NCBI GenBank assembly: GCA_004793585.1
Contig: SRZB01000013.1
Coordinates: 1-64,000, forward strand
DNA length: 64,000 nucleotides
Direction: 5' to 3'
Origin: Hominisplanchenecus murintestinalis
GTDB lineage: Bacteria; Bacillota; Clostridia; Lachnospirales; Lachnospiraceae
Below, piece after piece: positions 1 through 8,007 of this stretch; the stretch's first letter is position 1; every line of letters begins with the position of its first letter. The notes under the pieces were generated by a model. It had not been told where the DNA came from and ran no database searches. It worked only from the letters and a program-made list of their open reading frames with translations. The position numbers and the translations under genes are program-made.

Positions 1-1831
1 CATACTTCGCTTCTATGTATTCCTTAATCATCTTATATGTAACTCGCTCTTTCGGTTTGTACGCTTCGGCTCTCTTGGCAATATTATCAAGCGGCACTTT
101 TCCCTCACCCTCGCCAAACTCGACTTTTACGTTGATTACGCTGTCAGGTTTTTTGTGGGAAAGCATTACAACCGTCTCGACGGTAAAATCTTTGGGCAAC
201 AAAATTTCATTGCCTACTTGACCATTATAATACAAAGGAAACTTAAATAAAATACTTTTTACCATCCGTTCAGACCTATTTCTGTCCTGATGTACATTTA
301 TTTCTTCAATGAAGTCCTGATAAAACTCTTTTCTTTCCTCGTCTGTCATACTGCTATATAGTACATCAAAGTTTAGTAGTGCTTTATATACTTCTTTTGA
401 AGATAAGTGCTTTTGTTTTACTTGACTGATTCTTCTGCTTATAACCCGTATATTCTCTTCTATATTATTGATCTTATCATAAAGATTCGACCAACGGATA
501 CTCATGTCTTCATATTTTCTATCATAATGTTTATCCTCCACACTCAGGTTGTCCATTCTCTCCTGCAGCTTATCTTTAGCACCGACTACCTGCTTTAATT
601 GGTTTTTCAATTGCGTTCGCTCCACCTCAAGCCCCGAAACATCTACATTATCATCCAAGTGTTTCATTATCTCCCTGTGACACCCTTCGCTGGACACAAA
701 ACTTTTTATTACATCAAAGACTTCTTTATCAAACAGCTCTTCCCTATATGATGTTTTAAAATTACAATACCGTCCATCTTCTAAGCGTTTTCTATTATGA
801 CATCGGTAGTAGTAATCATATGTGTATTCACCTGTCTTTTTATTTTTCCGCTTTGCTGTTGTCCCAGTAATTGTACCTCCACATACCGGGCATTTAATCA
901 ATCCAGAAAGAAGATGTTCATGATCTAAGCTATGCTTTTTCTTCAATCTTGTAGCTACTCTTCTGTTTTTTGCCTGTGCACCTTCCCACAAATCCTCATC
1001 TATTATTGCCTCATGAAGACCTTCCGTCAGCATATAATCATTTGTCCTTACCCTTCGATATTCATCTCTTGTCCCCTTGACTTTCTCTGTCTTGTTCCGA
1101 CCATAAGATATTTTACCTATATATACCGGATTATCAACCACAGTGCGGATAAAATTAGAAGTAAAATAATCTAAATCTCTCGGACGATGTTTTTTCTTCT
1201 TATATCCATGATTGTTTAAGTAATCTGCAATCTCTACCAAACCCATATCATCATCAACATACATTTTATATATCTGTTTGACAACAGTTGATGTCTCAGG
1301 ATCTATGACTATTGTATCATTCTCGCTGTCCAGCTTATATCCATATGGAGCGATTCCACCATTCCATTTGCCCTCCCTGGCCTTCTGCCGTCTTCCCTCC
1401 ATAGTCTGAATTAGAATATTCTCACGCTCTATCTCTGCAACAGCGGATAATACTGTAATCGTCAACTTACCGGAGTCTTTCGATGAATCTATGCCATCCT
1501 CCACACAGATTAAATTAACACCGTAGTCCTGAATAAACTGTAGGGAGTTCAACACATCTGCCGCATTGCGCCCAAATCGTGATAATTTAAATACAAGCAC
1601 ATAATCAACATTATCTGTGTTGTATGAAATATCATCCAGCATCTTTTGAAATTCCGGTCTACCTGATACACTTTTTCCGGATTTACCTGCATCACAATAC
1701 TCATGTACAATCTCCATGTTCTGATACTCAGCAAACTTTGTAATCCGGTCCCGCTGTGCATCTAAGCTATAACCATCCACCTGCATACTGGTAGACACTC
1801 TTATATATATGTAACATCTGGGTTTTCTCAC
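1..1831 (-). CDS. Large serine recombinase (partial, C-terminus beyond window)
   Basis: Site-specific DNA recombinase of the large serine family, expected to excise and integrate the element. Reading the minus strand from a GTG at 1831 (another GTG at 1834) gives an open frame to the window edge. The resolvase domain starts RCYIYIRVSTS, with the nucleophile Ser at about residue 13, followed by the helix GYSLDAQ; later come a recombinase domain, a CPVCGG zinc ribbon and a coiled-coil tail. The site AGGAGAG lies 5-7 bases before the start. The next gene upstream (stop at 1871) encodes a related recombinase, so the two are a tandem pair. The stop lies left of base 1, so completeness cannot be judged. 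Confidence 0.9.
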   Translation of the reverse strand, partial: MRKPRCYIYIRVSTSMQVDGYSLDAQRDRITKFAEYQNMEIVHEYCDAGKSGKSVSGRPEFQKMLDDISYNTDNVDYVLVFKLSRFGRNAADVLNSLQFIQDYGVNLICVEDGIDSSKDSGKLTITVLSAVAEIERENILIQTMEGRRQKAREGKWNGGIAPYGYKLDSENDTIVIDPETSTVVKQIYKMYVDDDMGLVEIADYLNNHGYKKKKHRPRDLDYFTSNFIRTVVDNPVYIGKISYGRNKTEKVKGTRDEYRRVRTNDYMLTEGLHEAIIDEDLWEGAQAKNRRVATRLKKKHSLDHEHLLSGLIKCPVCGGTITGTTAKRKNKKTGEYTYDYYYRCHNRKRLEDGRYCNFKTSYREELFDKEVFDVIKSFVSSEGCHREIMKHLDDNVDVSGLEVERTQLKNQLKQVVGAKDKLQERMDNLSVEDKHYDRKYEDMSIRWSNLYDKINNIEENIRVISRRISQVKQKHLSSKEVYKALLNFDVLYSSMTDEERKEFYQDFIEEINVHQDRNRSERMVKSILFKFPLYYNGQVGNEILLPKDFTVETVVMLSHKKPDSVINVKVEFGEGEGKVPLDNIAKRAEAYKPKERVTYKMIKEYIEAKY

Positions 1832-1870
1832 CACTACACTCTCCTCTCTTCACCATAAACCGAAAATCCA

Positions 1871-3724
1871 TCATGATATTTCCTTAAAATGCTTTAGTGC
1901 TGCCACAATGCACTTCTCTTTATCTTTAGGGCATGTTGGCACTCTTTGGTTCTCTTTGTTAGAAATATTATAGTTCTGCCGCTCAATCAAACCAAACTTT
2001 CTTTTTATTTGTGCTATATAAAGACTGTGAATCTTCAATCCATACTTTTCCATCACATATTCCTTTATCATAGCATATGAAGCATGGCTTTCTGCCTTGG
2101 TCATCCCAATTTTAGCACAATCAAGCTTATAAACAAATCTGTCGTTTTCACCCACTTCCTTTTTCCCTTTATTGTTATATACAATAGGAAACTTGAATGT
2201 AATGCTCTTTATAATCCTTCTGTCTTCCCTTTTATCAGGAAATACATCAATCCTCTCGATAAGATTTTGATAAAACTCCTTTTTTTCATGACAATCCATT
2301 TTATCGAAGATATTTTGAAAATTAGCCAGTATCTTTCTTATATGCTCTTCCGCCATTGCACCTTTCTCCAATCTGGAGATCTTATCGGTTATAGTATCCA
2401 TCAGATTTTCCAGTTCCGTCAGATCGTCATATATGCTGTCAATCTCATTTTCAAACTCTTCATATTTACTAATATAGTCATCATCAAGCACATCAAGATT
2501 ATCCAATTTAAGTCCAATCCGGGACTTTTCACTCTCTTTGCAATATATCTGCTTTCTAATATCTTTTAACTCTTCCTGATAACGCTTCAATTCATCATTG
2601 TCAAATTCCTTTTCCAGCATTTTGTTGAAGGATGATAATGTCCCAATCCTGCCTATCAGTTCATACACGGCTGCATCAACCTTTTCTTGATTATAGCTTC
2701 TACTAAATGGACAAATCTTATATCTGTGCTTACCTTTATTGGGACATACATATCCATGAACAGGCTTGTACATACCTCCATGGTTTTTATTCACGGATCT
2801 ACTTACCACATGAACCATCCCATCACCGCATACAGGACACTTCACCACCCCCGTAAGCAATGATACTCTGTCCTTGTCCCAAACCTTTTCACACTTTATG
2901 CATTGCTTCCTTTTTTCATGCACACAGTCCCATAATTCAGCAGATACAATAGGCTCATGAATCCCATCTATATAACAGATTTCTTTATTAACTTTTGCTC
3001 GTTTATTATGTATATACTTTCCACAGTAGATTGGATTGTCTAACATAGCTGCAATAAACCTGTCATTAAAATGCGTCATTTTGCCCCTATACTCCCGCTG
3101 ATATCCATGTCTATCAAGATAATCACATACTCCTCTGAGACTTGCATCCTCTTTGGAATATAAATTGTATATTAACGAAACAATCTCTGCTTCACTTTTT
3201 TCCACTACTAATTCTTTATTGATCGTGCGATACCCATAAGGTACTGGTCCGCCACGCCAACCGCCATTCATGATTTTTTGCTGTTTGCCTGCCATAAACT
3301 GGCATCTTATATTCTCCTTTTCAATCTCGGCAACGGCAGACATAATAGTCAACATCATCTTACCGCTTTGCGTCGAGCTATCAATAGACTCGTTTACAGA
3401 AATTAAGTCAATATCGTAATCTATCAGCAATTGCATATATTTAAGAACATCTGCACTGTTCCGTCCAAATCTTGAAAGCTTAAACACCAATACAAAAGCA
3501 ATATTATCTTTTTGTTCTACGATATCCGCAATCATATTTTGAAAGGCATGTCTGCCGACAATACTGCCACCAGATACACCCGCATCACAATACTCACCCT
3601 TGATTTCCAAATCTCTATAATCCGCATATTTTCTAAGAGACTCCAACTGTGCATCCAAACTGTATCCTTCTACTTGAGCAGACGTGGAAACTCTCGTGTA
3701 TATATAACAATTTTTCTTTTCCAT
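1871..3724 (-). CDS. Large serine recombinase (617 aa)
   Basis: Full-length large serine recombinase. Residues 1-150 form the resolvase catalytic domain (CYIYTRVSTSAQ, nucleophile Ser13; FKLSRFGRN; MMLTIMSAVAEIEKENI). Residues about 150-280 are the Recombinase domain (GGPVPYGYR; DNPIYCGKYIHNKRAK). A zinc ribbon follows (CPVCGDG with a later Cys pair), then a long coiled coil around 380-470 that usually controls direction. The length fits the family. The ATG follows GAGGAGG. It lies 40 bp before the second recombinase and probably shares its transcript. Tandem recombinases may act together or be successive acquisitions; with the ICE genes to the right this is the likely integration module. Confidence 0.93.
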   Translation of the reverse strand: MEKKNCYIYTRVSTSAQVEGYSLDAQLESLRKYADYRDLEIKGEYCDAGVSGGSIVGRHAFQNMIADIVEQKDNIAFVLVFKLSRFGRNSADVLKYMQLLIDYDIDLISVNESIDSSTQSGKMMLTIMSAVAEIEKENIRCQFMAGKQQKIMNGGWRGGPVPYGYRTINKELVVEKSEAEIVSLIYNLYSKEDASLRGVCDYLDRHGYQREYRGKMTHFNDRFIAAMLDNPIYCGKYIHNKRAKVNKEICYIDGIHEPIVSAELWDCVHEKRKQCIKCEKVWDKDRVSLLTGVVKCPVCGDGMVHVVSRSVNKNHGGMYKPVHGYVCPNKGKHRYKICPFSRSYNQEKVDAAVYELIGRIGTLSSFNKMLEKEFDNDELKRYQEELKDIRKQIYCKESEKSRIGLKLDNLDVLDDDYISKYEEFENEIDSIYDDLTELENLMDTITDKISRLEKGAMAEEHIRKILANFQNIFDKMDCHEKKEFYQNLIERIDVFPDKREDRRIIKSITFKFPIVYNNKGKKEVGENDRFVYKLDCAKIGMTKAESHASYAMIKEYVMEKYGLKIHSLYIAQIKRKFGLIERQNYNISNKENQRVPTCPKDKEKCIVAALKHFKEIS

Positions 3725-3803
3725 ACTGCCTCCTCAGTTTGTTGCCCATTATTTTATCGTTTCACAATATTATATTAACACAATGTATTTTATATTGCAA
3801 GAG

Positions 3804-3838
3804 AAAATGCGTCGATAAATTATATATCAACGCATTTT
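3804..3838. terminator. Inverted repeat, probable bidirectional terminator
   Basis: The arms AAAATGCGT-GATA and TATC-ACGCATTTT enclose an AT-rich loop, followed on the plus strand by T6. It sits between the recombinase start and the stop of the small gene at 3842, so on the minus strand it probably ends the MazF-like operon. Confidence 0.6.
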
Positions 3839-3841
3839 TTA

Positions 3842-4000
3842 CTAATCTTCATCCATTTCTCTGTTCTCATCCAGATTCTGAAGAACCGCCTCACCATATT
3901 TATCTACCATCTTTGCCATAAATCGTGCAAACTTATTCAGATTACGACGTGACTGTTCATCGAGGCATTCCTCATATTCCGACAAGGATTGTTCCTCCAT
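3842..4000 (-). CDS. Small acidic protein, possible antitoxin partner of MazF/PemK-like genes
   Basis: A 52-aa charged, helix-prone protein beginning MEEQSLSEYEE and ending in the acidic tail DENREMDED. The ATG at 4000 is chosen because GGGGGAG lies 7 bases upstream; a longer frame reaches 4024 but overlaps the preceding stop. It directly follows the two MazF/PemK-like genes, as the last gene of that set. No fold is recognised. Its size, acidity and place suggest an antitoxin-like partner, but antitoxins usually precede the toxin, so this is only inference. Confidence 0.6.
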   Translation of the reverse strand: MEEQSLSEYEECLDEQSRRNLNKFARFMAKMVDKYGEAVLQNLDENREMDED

Positions 4001-4011
4001 AAGCACTCCCC

Positions 4012-4455
4012 CTAATCCGAACACAACCCCAAAAACTCTATGACTGCGCCTTCTATCTTGGCATGCATATGTACATCAACAACCTCACCGATTTTCCTAT
4101 TGACGAATCTGCGATCCATCGGCCTCATCTGCTCGATAAGTGCTATTCCCGACGAATCATAGCCCTTGCATTCGTTTTTATCAACAAAAACATGATAATC
4201 TCTGTCTACACCTTTTAACCTCTTTGTAAGAGGTATCAGTATCATAATAGGAGAACTCTCATTATATGCACTAAGACTAAATACAACTGCCGGTCTATAT
4301 CCACGGATAACACAACTATCATAATCCTGACCAAATTCAGCCATAACAATATCCCACCGACTATATGATGGATAATTCATAGCAACATTGCTGTCTCCAA
4401 CATCATTTCCCTGTACACTTTTATATTCTGCACCTAATTTATTATTTATCTTCAT
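4012..4455 (-). CDS. MazF/PemK-like protein (147 aa)
   Basis: Resembles the MazF/PemK (CcdB-like fold) endoribonuclease toxins. It reads RWDIVMAEFG, then the pattern GYRPAVVFS, then IMILIPLT, the usual first three strands of the fold, and ends with a helix. The N-terminal extension of about 40 residues before RWDIV is longer than in most MazF proteins. The ATG at 4455 follows GGAGGAG by 9 bases; a start at 4509 would overlap the upstream gene. It is tandem with a second MazF-like gene. Activity is uncertain: such tandem pairs near recombinases of Clostridia elements are common and little studied. Confidence 0.75.
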   Translation of the reverse strand: MKINNKLGAEYKSVQGNDVGDSNVAMNYPSYSRWDIVMAEFGQDYDSCVIRGYRPAVVFSLSAYNESSPIMILIPLTKRLKGVDRDYHVFVDKNECKGYDSSGIALIEQMRPMDRRFVNRKIGEVVDVHMHAKIEGAVIEFLGLCSD

Positions 4456-4474
4456 AATCCATTTCTCCTCCACA

Positions 4475-4867
4475 TCAAATTTCTTTATTGATCGAATTCC
4501 ATATGGCATTTGCTATTTCACACAGAATAGAATCATTCTTTATGTGACCAATCCTTTTAATAATCCTGAACCTTTGCAATATCTGCATCTGCATTGGCTG
4601 GGCATATTCTTCATACCTAAGTCCCCTGCAATCGACTGGTCTAATCAGAATATCCTCTGCCTGAAATGCTTTTGACGGTTTTCTATATAAAGGAATCACA
4701 TTAACCAGGTTCTCTTCCTTTAAGGCTGCATCATTACTTACCACAACTGACGGTCTGATTCCACTGGTCCTGCATCCAGCATTGGACTTTCCGTAGTTCA
4801 CAAGTATTACATCCCCTTGACGAAGTTCTAACCTTTTTTTATAAGGTTTCTTCTCTTTAACTTTCAT
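4475..4867 (-). CDS. MazF/PemK-like protein (130 aa)
   Basis: MazF/PemK-family protein. Motifs: LRQGDVILVNYG at the N-terminus, SGIRPSVVVSND, LVNVIPLYRK, and a C-terminal helix rich in Ile and Asn. The basic N-terminus (KVKEKKPYKKR) could bind RNA or DNA. The ATG at 4867 follows AAGGAGAG. It is the first gene of a three-gene set (this, a second MazF-like gene, a small acidic protein). No canonical antitoxin lies upstream; the nearest XRE gene is 180 bp away. Toxin activity is inferred from family only. Confidence 0.75.
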   Translation of the reverse strand: MKVKEKKPYKKRLELRQGDVILVNYGKSNAGCRTSGIRPSVVVSNDAALKEENLVNVIPLYRKPSKAFQAEDILIRPVDCRGLRYEEYAQPMQMQILQRFRIIKRIGHIKNDSILCEIANAIWNSINKEI

Positions 4868-5019
4868 CAGCTATCTCTCCTTGCATAATCAAAATACAAA
4901 GAAGCATAAGCATGACATAGCACTGTTTTGTCCACAATTCGTTCGACATATTTACCATAAACGAAAATGAATACTGCATGTCGACCTGCGATACCTATTA
5001 TTTCTGGACAGTAGCCACA
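4867..5019 (-). pseudogene. C-terminal fragment of an unknown gene
   Basis: One minus-strand frame is open from the stop at 5020-5022 to TGA at 4867 and reads like real protein (VYGKYVERIVDKTVL, then a Tyr- and Ala-rich end), but has no ATG or GTG start in frame. Its stop overlaps the ATG of the MazF-like gene. I take it as the tail of a decayed gene. The family is not recognised. Confidence 0.3.
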
Positions 5020-5049
5020 TCATGCCCTGCTTCTCATTTAGTGGCTACT
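5010..5049. repeat. 9-bp inverted repeat at the end of an XRE gene
   Basis: AGTAGCCAC at 5010-5018 and GTGGCTACT at 5041-5049 can form a hairpin with a 22-base loop. It overlaps the stop of the XRE gene at 5045. There is no T-run, so it may be a transcript-end stabiliser rather than an intrinsic terminator. Confidence 0.4.
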
Positions 5050-5380
5050 CAAAAAATGTTTTAAGAATGGCTGTCGCCTTGCGAAGCTTGTCCAATCCTT
5101 TTCCTTTAAACAGCATTCGTACTTCTGCAACATATCCATCCTCTTCTGTAGAAAACAGAAGGTAATCCAACGAAACTTCAAGCACCTGAGCAATCTTGTA
5201 CAAATTTTTCGTTGTACAAAGCTGCTGTCCGTTCTCAATCCGAGAATAATTGTCCTTGGACATATCCAGAATTATCGCCATTTCCTTCGATTGAAGATTC
5301 TTGCTAATTCTTGCCTCTCGGATTCGCTCTCCCATTGTCAGCATCATATTTGTGTCGATTTCTTTAATTTCTCTTACCAT
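5045..5380 (-). CDS. XRE-family transcriptional regulator (111 aa)
   Basis: DNA-binding regulator. The helix-turn-helix spans about residues 16-70 (MGERIREARISKN, SRIENGQQ, VLEVSLDYLLF). The C-terminal tail reads FKGKGLDKLRKA and ends in a short helix. The same tail occurs in the XRE protein at 9615-9968, so the two are paralogues of one subfamily. The ATG at 5380 is preceded by AAAGGAT, which lies in the 3' arm of a perfect 9-bp hairpin (5389-5411), suggesting translational control. It is on the same strand as the MazF-like genes and may control them; the target is not known. Confidence 0.85.
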   Translation of the reverse strand: MVREIKEIDTNMMLTMGERIREARISKNLQSKEMAIILDMSKDNYSRIENGQQLCTTKNLYKIAQVLEVSLDYLLFSTEEDGYVAEVRMLFKGKGLDKLRKATAILKTFFE

Positions 5381-5388
5381 TTTTTATC

Positions 5389-5411
5389 ATCCTTTCATGA
5401 TTTGAAAGGAT
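5389..5411 (-). promoter_or_regulatory. Hairpin hiding the ribosome site of the XRE gene
   Basis: On the coding strand ATCCTTTCA-AATCA-TGAAAGGAT forms a perfect 9-bp stem. The Shine-Dalgarno AAAGGAT is in its 3' arm, 8 bases before the ATG at 5380. The fold would block ribosome loading. The paralogous gene at 9615 has a comparable, longer hairpin. Confidence 0.6.
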
Positions 5412-5769
5412 TAGGGTGATCAGCCCCATTCACCGGTAAATGCGCTATTGCACAATCCTTGTTAATATGTTCTTTGAGAATATGGTTATTTTCTCATTCA
5501 GCTTTTCTCCCAGTGTCAGAAAAGCTGAATCAGGAAATAACACGAATCTCTATGACTAATAATATCGCACCCCTACTCATAATCGTCATCGTGCCAAGTA
5601 GACTTTTCCGAAAAAATCGACTTTATAGGACGACTTTTATTAAAACAAGCAAATCCATAAAAAATCCTCCAGCTCCACAAAAGATGTTGCACCCCTATTT
5701 CATTTCTAAATAAATTCTAAAATATTACATTGAAATATTGAACGGAACGTCACTCCGATTAATATAAAA
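5412..5769. other. Non-coding region with a large palindrome and short repeats
   Basis: No convincing gene. It holds an imperfect palindrome with 23-bp arms (5486-5540), whose central 13-bp arms are perfect, three GACTTTW repeats at 5601, 5619 and 5632, and two copies of TAGGGGTGCRA on the minus strand. An 11-codon minus-strand ORF (MDLLVLIKVVL) follows GGAGG and could be a leader peptide. It is the leader/promoter region of the XRE gene at 5045. Confidence 0.5.
5486..5540. repeat. Imperfect palindrome with 23-bp arms
   Basis: ATTCAGCTTTTCT at 5496-5508 pairs perfectly with AGAAAAGCTGAAT at 5518-5530 around a 9-base loop. The outer flanks TTATTTTCTC and CAGGAAATAA extend it with mismatches. 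No T-run follows on either strand, so an operator, an RNA hairpin or a recombination site is more likely than a terminator. Confidence 0.6.
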
Positions 5770-5794
5770 AAACCCCGAATAACATTCAGGGTTT
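5770..5794 (-). terminator. Intrinsic terminator of the XRE gene at 5793
   Basis: On the minus strand AAACCC-TGAAT-GTT-ATTCGGGGTTT is followed by a T-rich tail, right at the stop codon of the gene (TAA at 5793-5795). Confidence 0.75.
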
Positions 5795-6146
5795 ATGCTA
5801 CAGATTTATTTAGTAAAATATCTATCATTTTATTTATACGAGATAAATCAAATTCATTGCACTGTTCTATTTTGTCAAGAATCACTTGATAGTCAATGTC
5901 ATTATAAAACAATAATTTTTTCTTGTTGAAAAGGAGATAATCGGCAGACACATTAAAAATCTGACATACTTCCATTAGATGTTCCGGCATAATTGTTGTT
6001 TTGCCATTCTCGTAATTTGAAATACTATCTGTTGACACGCCTAACAACTCTGCCAATTCTTCTTGCGTCATTTTTTTAGACTTCCGCAACACTTTAAGCC
6101 TGTTTCCGATATCAGAAGAACTATAATGATATTCAAATTCATGCAT
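5793..6146 (-). CDS. XRE-family transcriptional regulator (117 aa)
   Basis: Regulator with an N-terminal helix-turn-helix (RLKVLRKSKKMTQEELAELL, then STDSISNYENG and IFNVSADYLLF, about residues 16-72) and a helical C-terminus of about 40 residues. It begins MHEFEYHYSS; AGAGGTGATGG precedes the ATG. Only 22 bp separate the start from the end of insertion sequence A, so its native promoter has been displaced and it may be expressed from the IS or not at all. It has its own terminator. It is distantly related to the XRE proteins at 5045 and 9615. Confidence 0.85.
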   Translation of the reverse strand: MHEFEYHYSSSDIGNRLKVLRKSKKMTQEELAELLGVSTDSISNYENGKTTIMPEHLMEVCQIFNVSADYLLFNKKKLLFYNDIDYQVILDKIEQCNEFDLSRINKMIDILLNKSVA

Positions 6147-6169
6147 CCGCCATCACCTCTTACTAATTA

Positions 6170-7845
6170 GGGTTTGCTGAATAATAATAATTTTTTCCCG
6201 CAAAACAGCAGAAAAATACAGTTTTCATAACACAAACCCCATGAAATTTGTTATAATAAGTGCAGGATTTTTAGTATTATCAGTTCAAAAATTTTGCATT
6301 TGGAGGCGGTCTTATGTATCAAAAACCAGATTATGCCCAGACAGACATTTATGATTTTATCCTTCCCTTCGGCGGGCATCTGGATGAAAATAATCGGTGG
6401 GTCATCCTGAGAAGATCCATCGACTGGAAGATCATACACGAGGTTTATGAAAAGAATTTCGACAATAAGAACACCGGCAACGTAGCCCTTTCAGCCGAGA
6501 TCGCATTTGGATCGCTGTACATACAGAGAAAACTATCACTGACGGACAGGGAACTTGTGGATCAGATCAGTGAGAATCCGTACATGCAGTATTTCATCGG
6601 TCTTAAGGAATTCCGTACAGAACGGCCCTTTGATCCCAGCCTTCTGGTAACCTTCCGGAAAAGACTCACTGCCGAAATGATGGAAGAAATATCAGAAACA
6701 ATGTTTCTTGTGGAAGAAGAGGACGATGATGATGACGGAACACCGCCGGGAGGCGGGGGAACACCATCTGCTACAGAAAATGAAACAGACGACGAGCCCG
6801 AAAACCGCGGCACGCTGATCATTGATGCAAGCTGTGTGCCGGCCGATATCGCGTATCCTACCGATCTGGAACTATGCGACAGGGCGAGGAAATGGACGGA
6901 GACCATACTGGACCATTACTGGAAGGAATGCGGGCCAATCAGAGAAAACGGAACAAAGCCGCGCACTTACCGGAAGACAGCAAGGAAGAGATTCCTGAAT
7001 GTGAACAAACGGAGGAAAAAGACCACAAAAAAGATACGAAAAGAAATAAGATTCCAGCTGAACTGCATCAGTCGGAACCTTGGATATATCAGGAAATATG
7101 AGGATGAGTATGGAACCGCCATCCTGCACAGGATAGAAGCCGAACGGCTGCAGACGGTAAAAAAATTTGAAAAACAGCAGAGGTACATGCTGGAAAACAA
7201 GGTCCACAGTGTGGAGGACAGGATCGTGAGTTTATCCCAGCCGTGGATACGGCCGATCGTGCGCGGCAAGTCAAAAGCACCAACGGAATTCGGGGCGAAG
7301 ATATCAATATCCGTAGTAAACGGATACACCTTTGTGGACAGGATCAGCTTTGATGCATATAACGAAGGAGAGTATGAAGAGTTCAAAGCCGTAGTGGAAA
7401 AATACTATGAGAGGTTCGGGTATTATCCGGAGAGGATACTGGCAGATAAAATATACAGGAGCAGGAAAAACAGGGGATTGTGCAAAAAACTTGGCATAAA
7501 ACTATCCGGGCCGAAACTAGGTAGACCGGGTAAAAACCGGAAGGAAGAAATACGACAGGAGTTAAGAGAGACCGGGGAAAGGAAAGCGGTAGAAGGAAAA
7601 TTTGGAAACGGGAAGAGAAAACTCGGGTTAAACCTTATCATGGCCAAACTGAAGGAAACGGCAGAGAATATGATATGGATGGACATATTTGTTCTCAACA
7701 TGGAACATTACATGAGGACATGTATTGTTTTATGTTACGCAATTTTAGAAATGCTGAAATTTGTTTCCCTGAAAAATGAGAGAAAGAGAATGGACTTGCT
7801 TGTGGTGACCTTGTAAGGTACTGGATTATATTATTCAGCAAGCCC
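6170..7845 (+). mobile_element. Insertion sequence copy A (IS5/IS1182-like)
   Basis: Bounded by 16-bp inverted repeats GGGTTTGCTGAATAAT (6170-6185) and ATTATTCAGCAAGCCC (7830-7845), with one difference between the ends. TA flanks both ends (6168-6169, 7846-7847), consistent with a 2-bp TA target duplication. It carries one transposase gene. A diverged copy lies in inverted orientation at 10978-12765. Confidence 0.85.
6314..7816 (+). CDS. IS5/IS1182-like DDE transposase (500 aa)
   Basis: Transposase that moves insertion sequence A. The N-terminal DUF772/InsH-like region (SLTDRELVDQISENPYMQYF, then PFDPSLLVTFRKRL) is followed by an acidic, Gly-rich linker and the RNase H-like catalytic core: first Asp in IIDASC, second in RILADKIYR, Glu in VEGKFGNGKR. 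A TATAAT-like box and GGAGGCGG (9 bases from the ATG) lie inside the left end. The frame is intact, so the copy may be active. It is closely similar to the protein of copy B. Confidence 0.92.
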   Translation: MYQKPDYAQTDIYDFILPFGGHLDENNRWVILRRSIDWKIIHEVYEKNFDNKNTGNVALSAEIAFGSLYIQRKLSLTDRELVDQISENPYMQYFIGLKEFRTERPFDPSLLVTFRKRLTAEMMEEISETMFLVEEEDDDDDGTPPGGGGTPSATENETDDEPENRGTLIIDASCVPADIAYPTDLELCDRARKWTETILDHYWKECGPIRENGTKPRTYRKTARKRFLNVNKRRKKTTKKIRKEIRFQLNCISRNLGYIRKYEDEYGTAILHRIEAERLQTVKKFEKQQRYMLENKVHSVEDRIVSLSQPWIRPIVRGKSKAPTEFGAKISISVVNGYTFVDRISFDAYNEGEYEEFKAVVEKYYERFGYYPERILADKIYRSRKNRGLCKKLGIKLSGPKLGRPGKNRKEEIRQELRETGERKAVEGKFGNGKRKLGLNLIMAKLKETAENMIWMDIFVLNMEHYMRTCIVLCYAILEMLKFVSLKNERKRMDLLVVTL

Positions 7846-7892
7846 TACTTAATGCCATGGTCAGAAAGTCTTCCAGAAGAATGCAGGAAACC

Positions 7893-7925
7893 ACGCCGCT
7901 CATAAACCAGCGGCGTTTATTCTAG
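7893..7925 (+). terminator. Possible terminator after IS copy A
   Basis: ACGCCGCT at 7893-7900 pairs with AGCGGCGT at 7909-7916 around 8 bases, then a weak T-rich tail (TTTATTCT). It could end plus-strand transcription leaving the IS. Confidence 0.45.
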
Positions 7926-7967
7926 CGTTAGGTGTATGGTTTGACGTTTACGATTGATAGGTAGTGA

Positions 7968-8007
7968 GTGGTAGGATAAGAAGTTGAATAGCTTTCTATC
8001 CTACCAC
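7968..8007 (-). terminator. Inverted repeat at the end of the LexA/CI-like gene
   Basis: GTGGTAGGATA (7968-7978) and TATCCTACCAC (7997-8007) form an 11-bp stem with an 18-base loop overlapping the stop codon at 7996. There is no clear T-run; probably a transcript-end hairpin. Confidence 0.45.

Noticed and set aside
2084..2569. Plus-strand ORF of 161 codons
   Set aside because: It is antisense to the recombinase gene; composition is Phe/Ile-rich as expected for a shadow, and it has no ribosome site.
5459..5713. Plus-strand ORF of 84 codons
   Set aside because: It crosses the large palindrome and repeats; no ribosome site and no family-like sequence.
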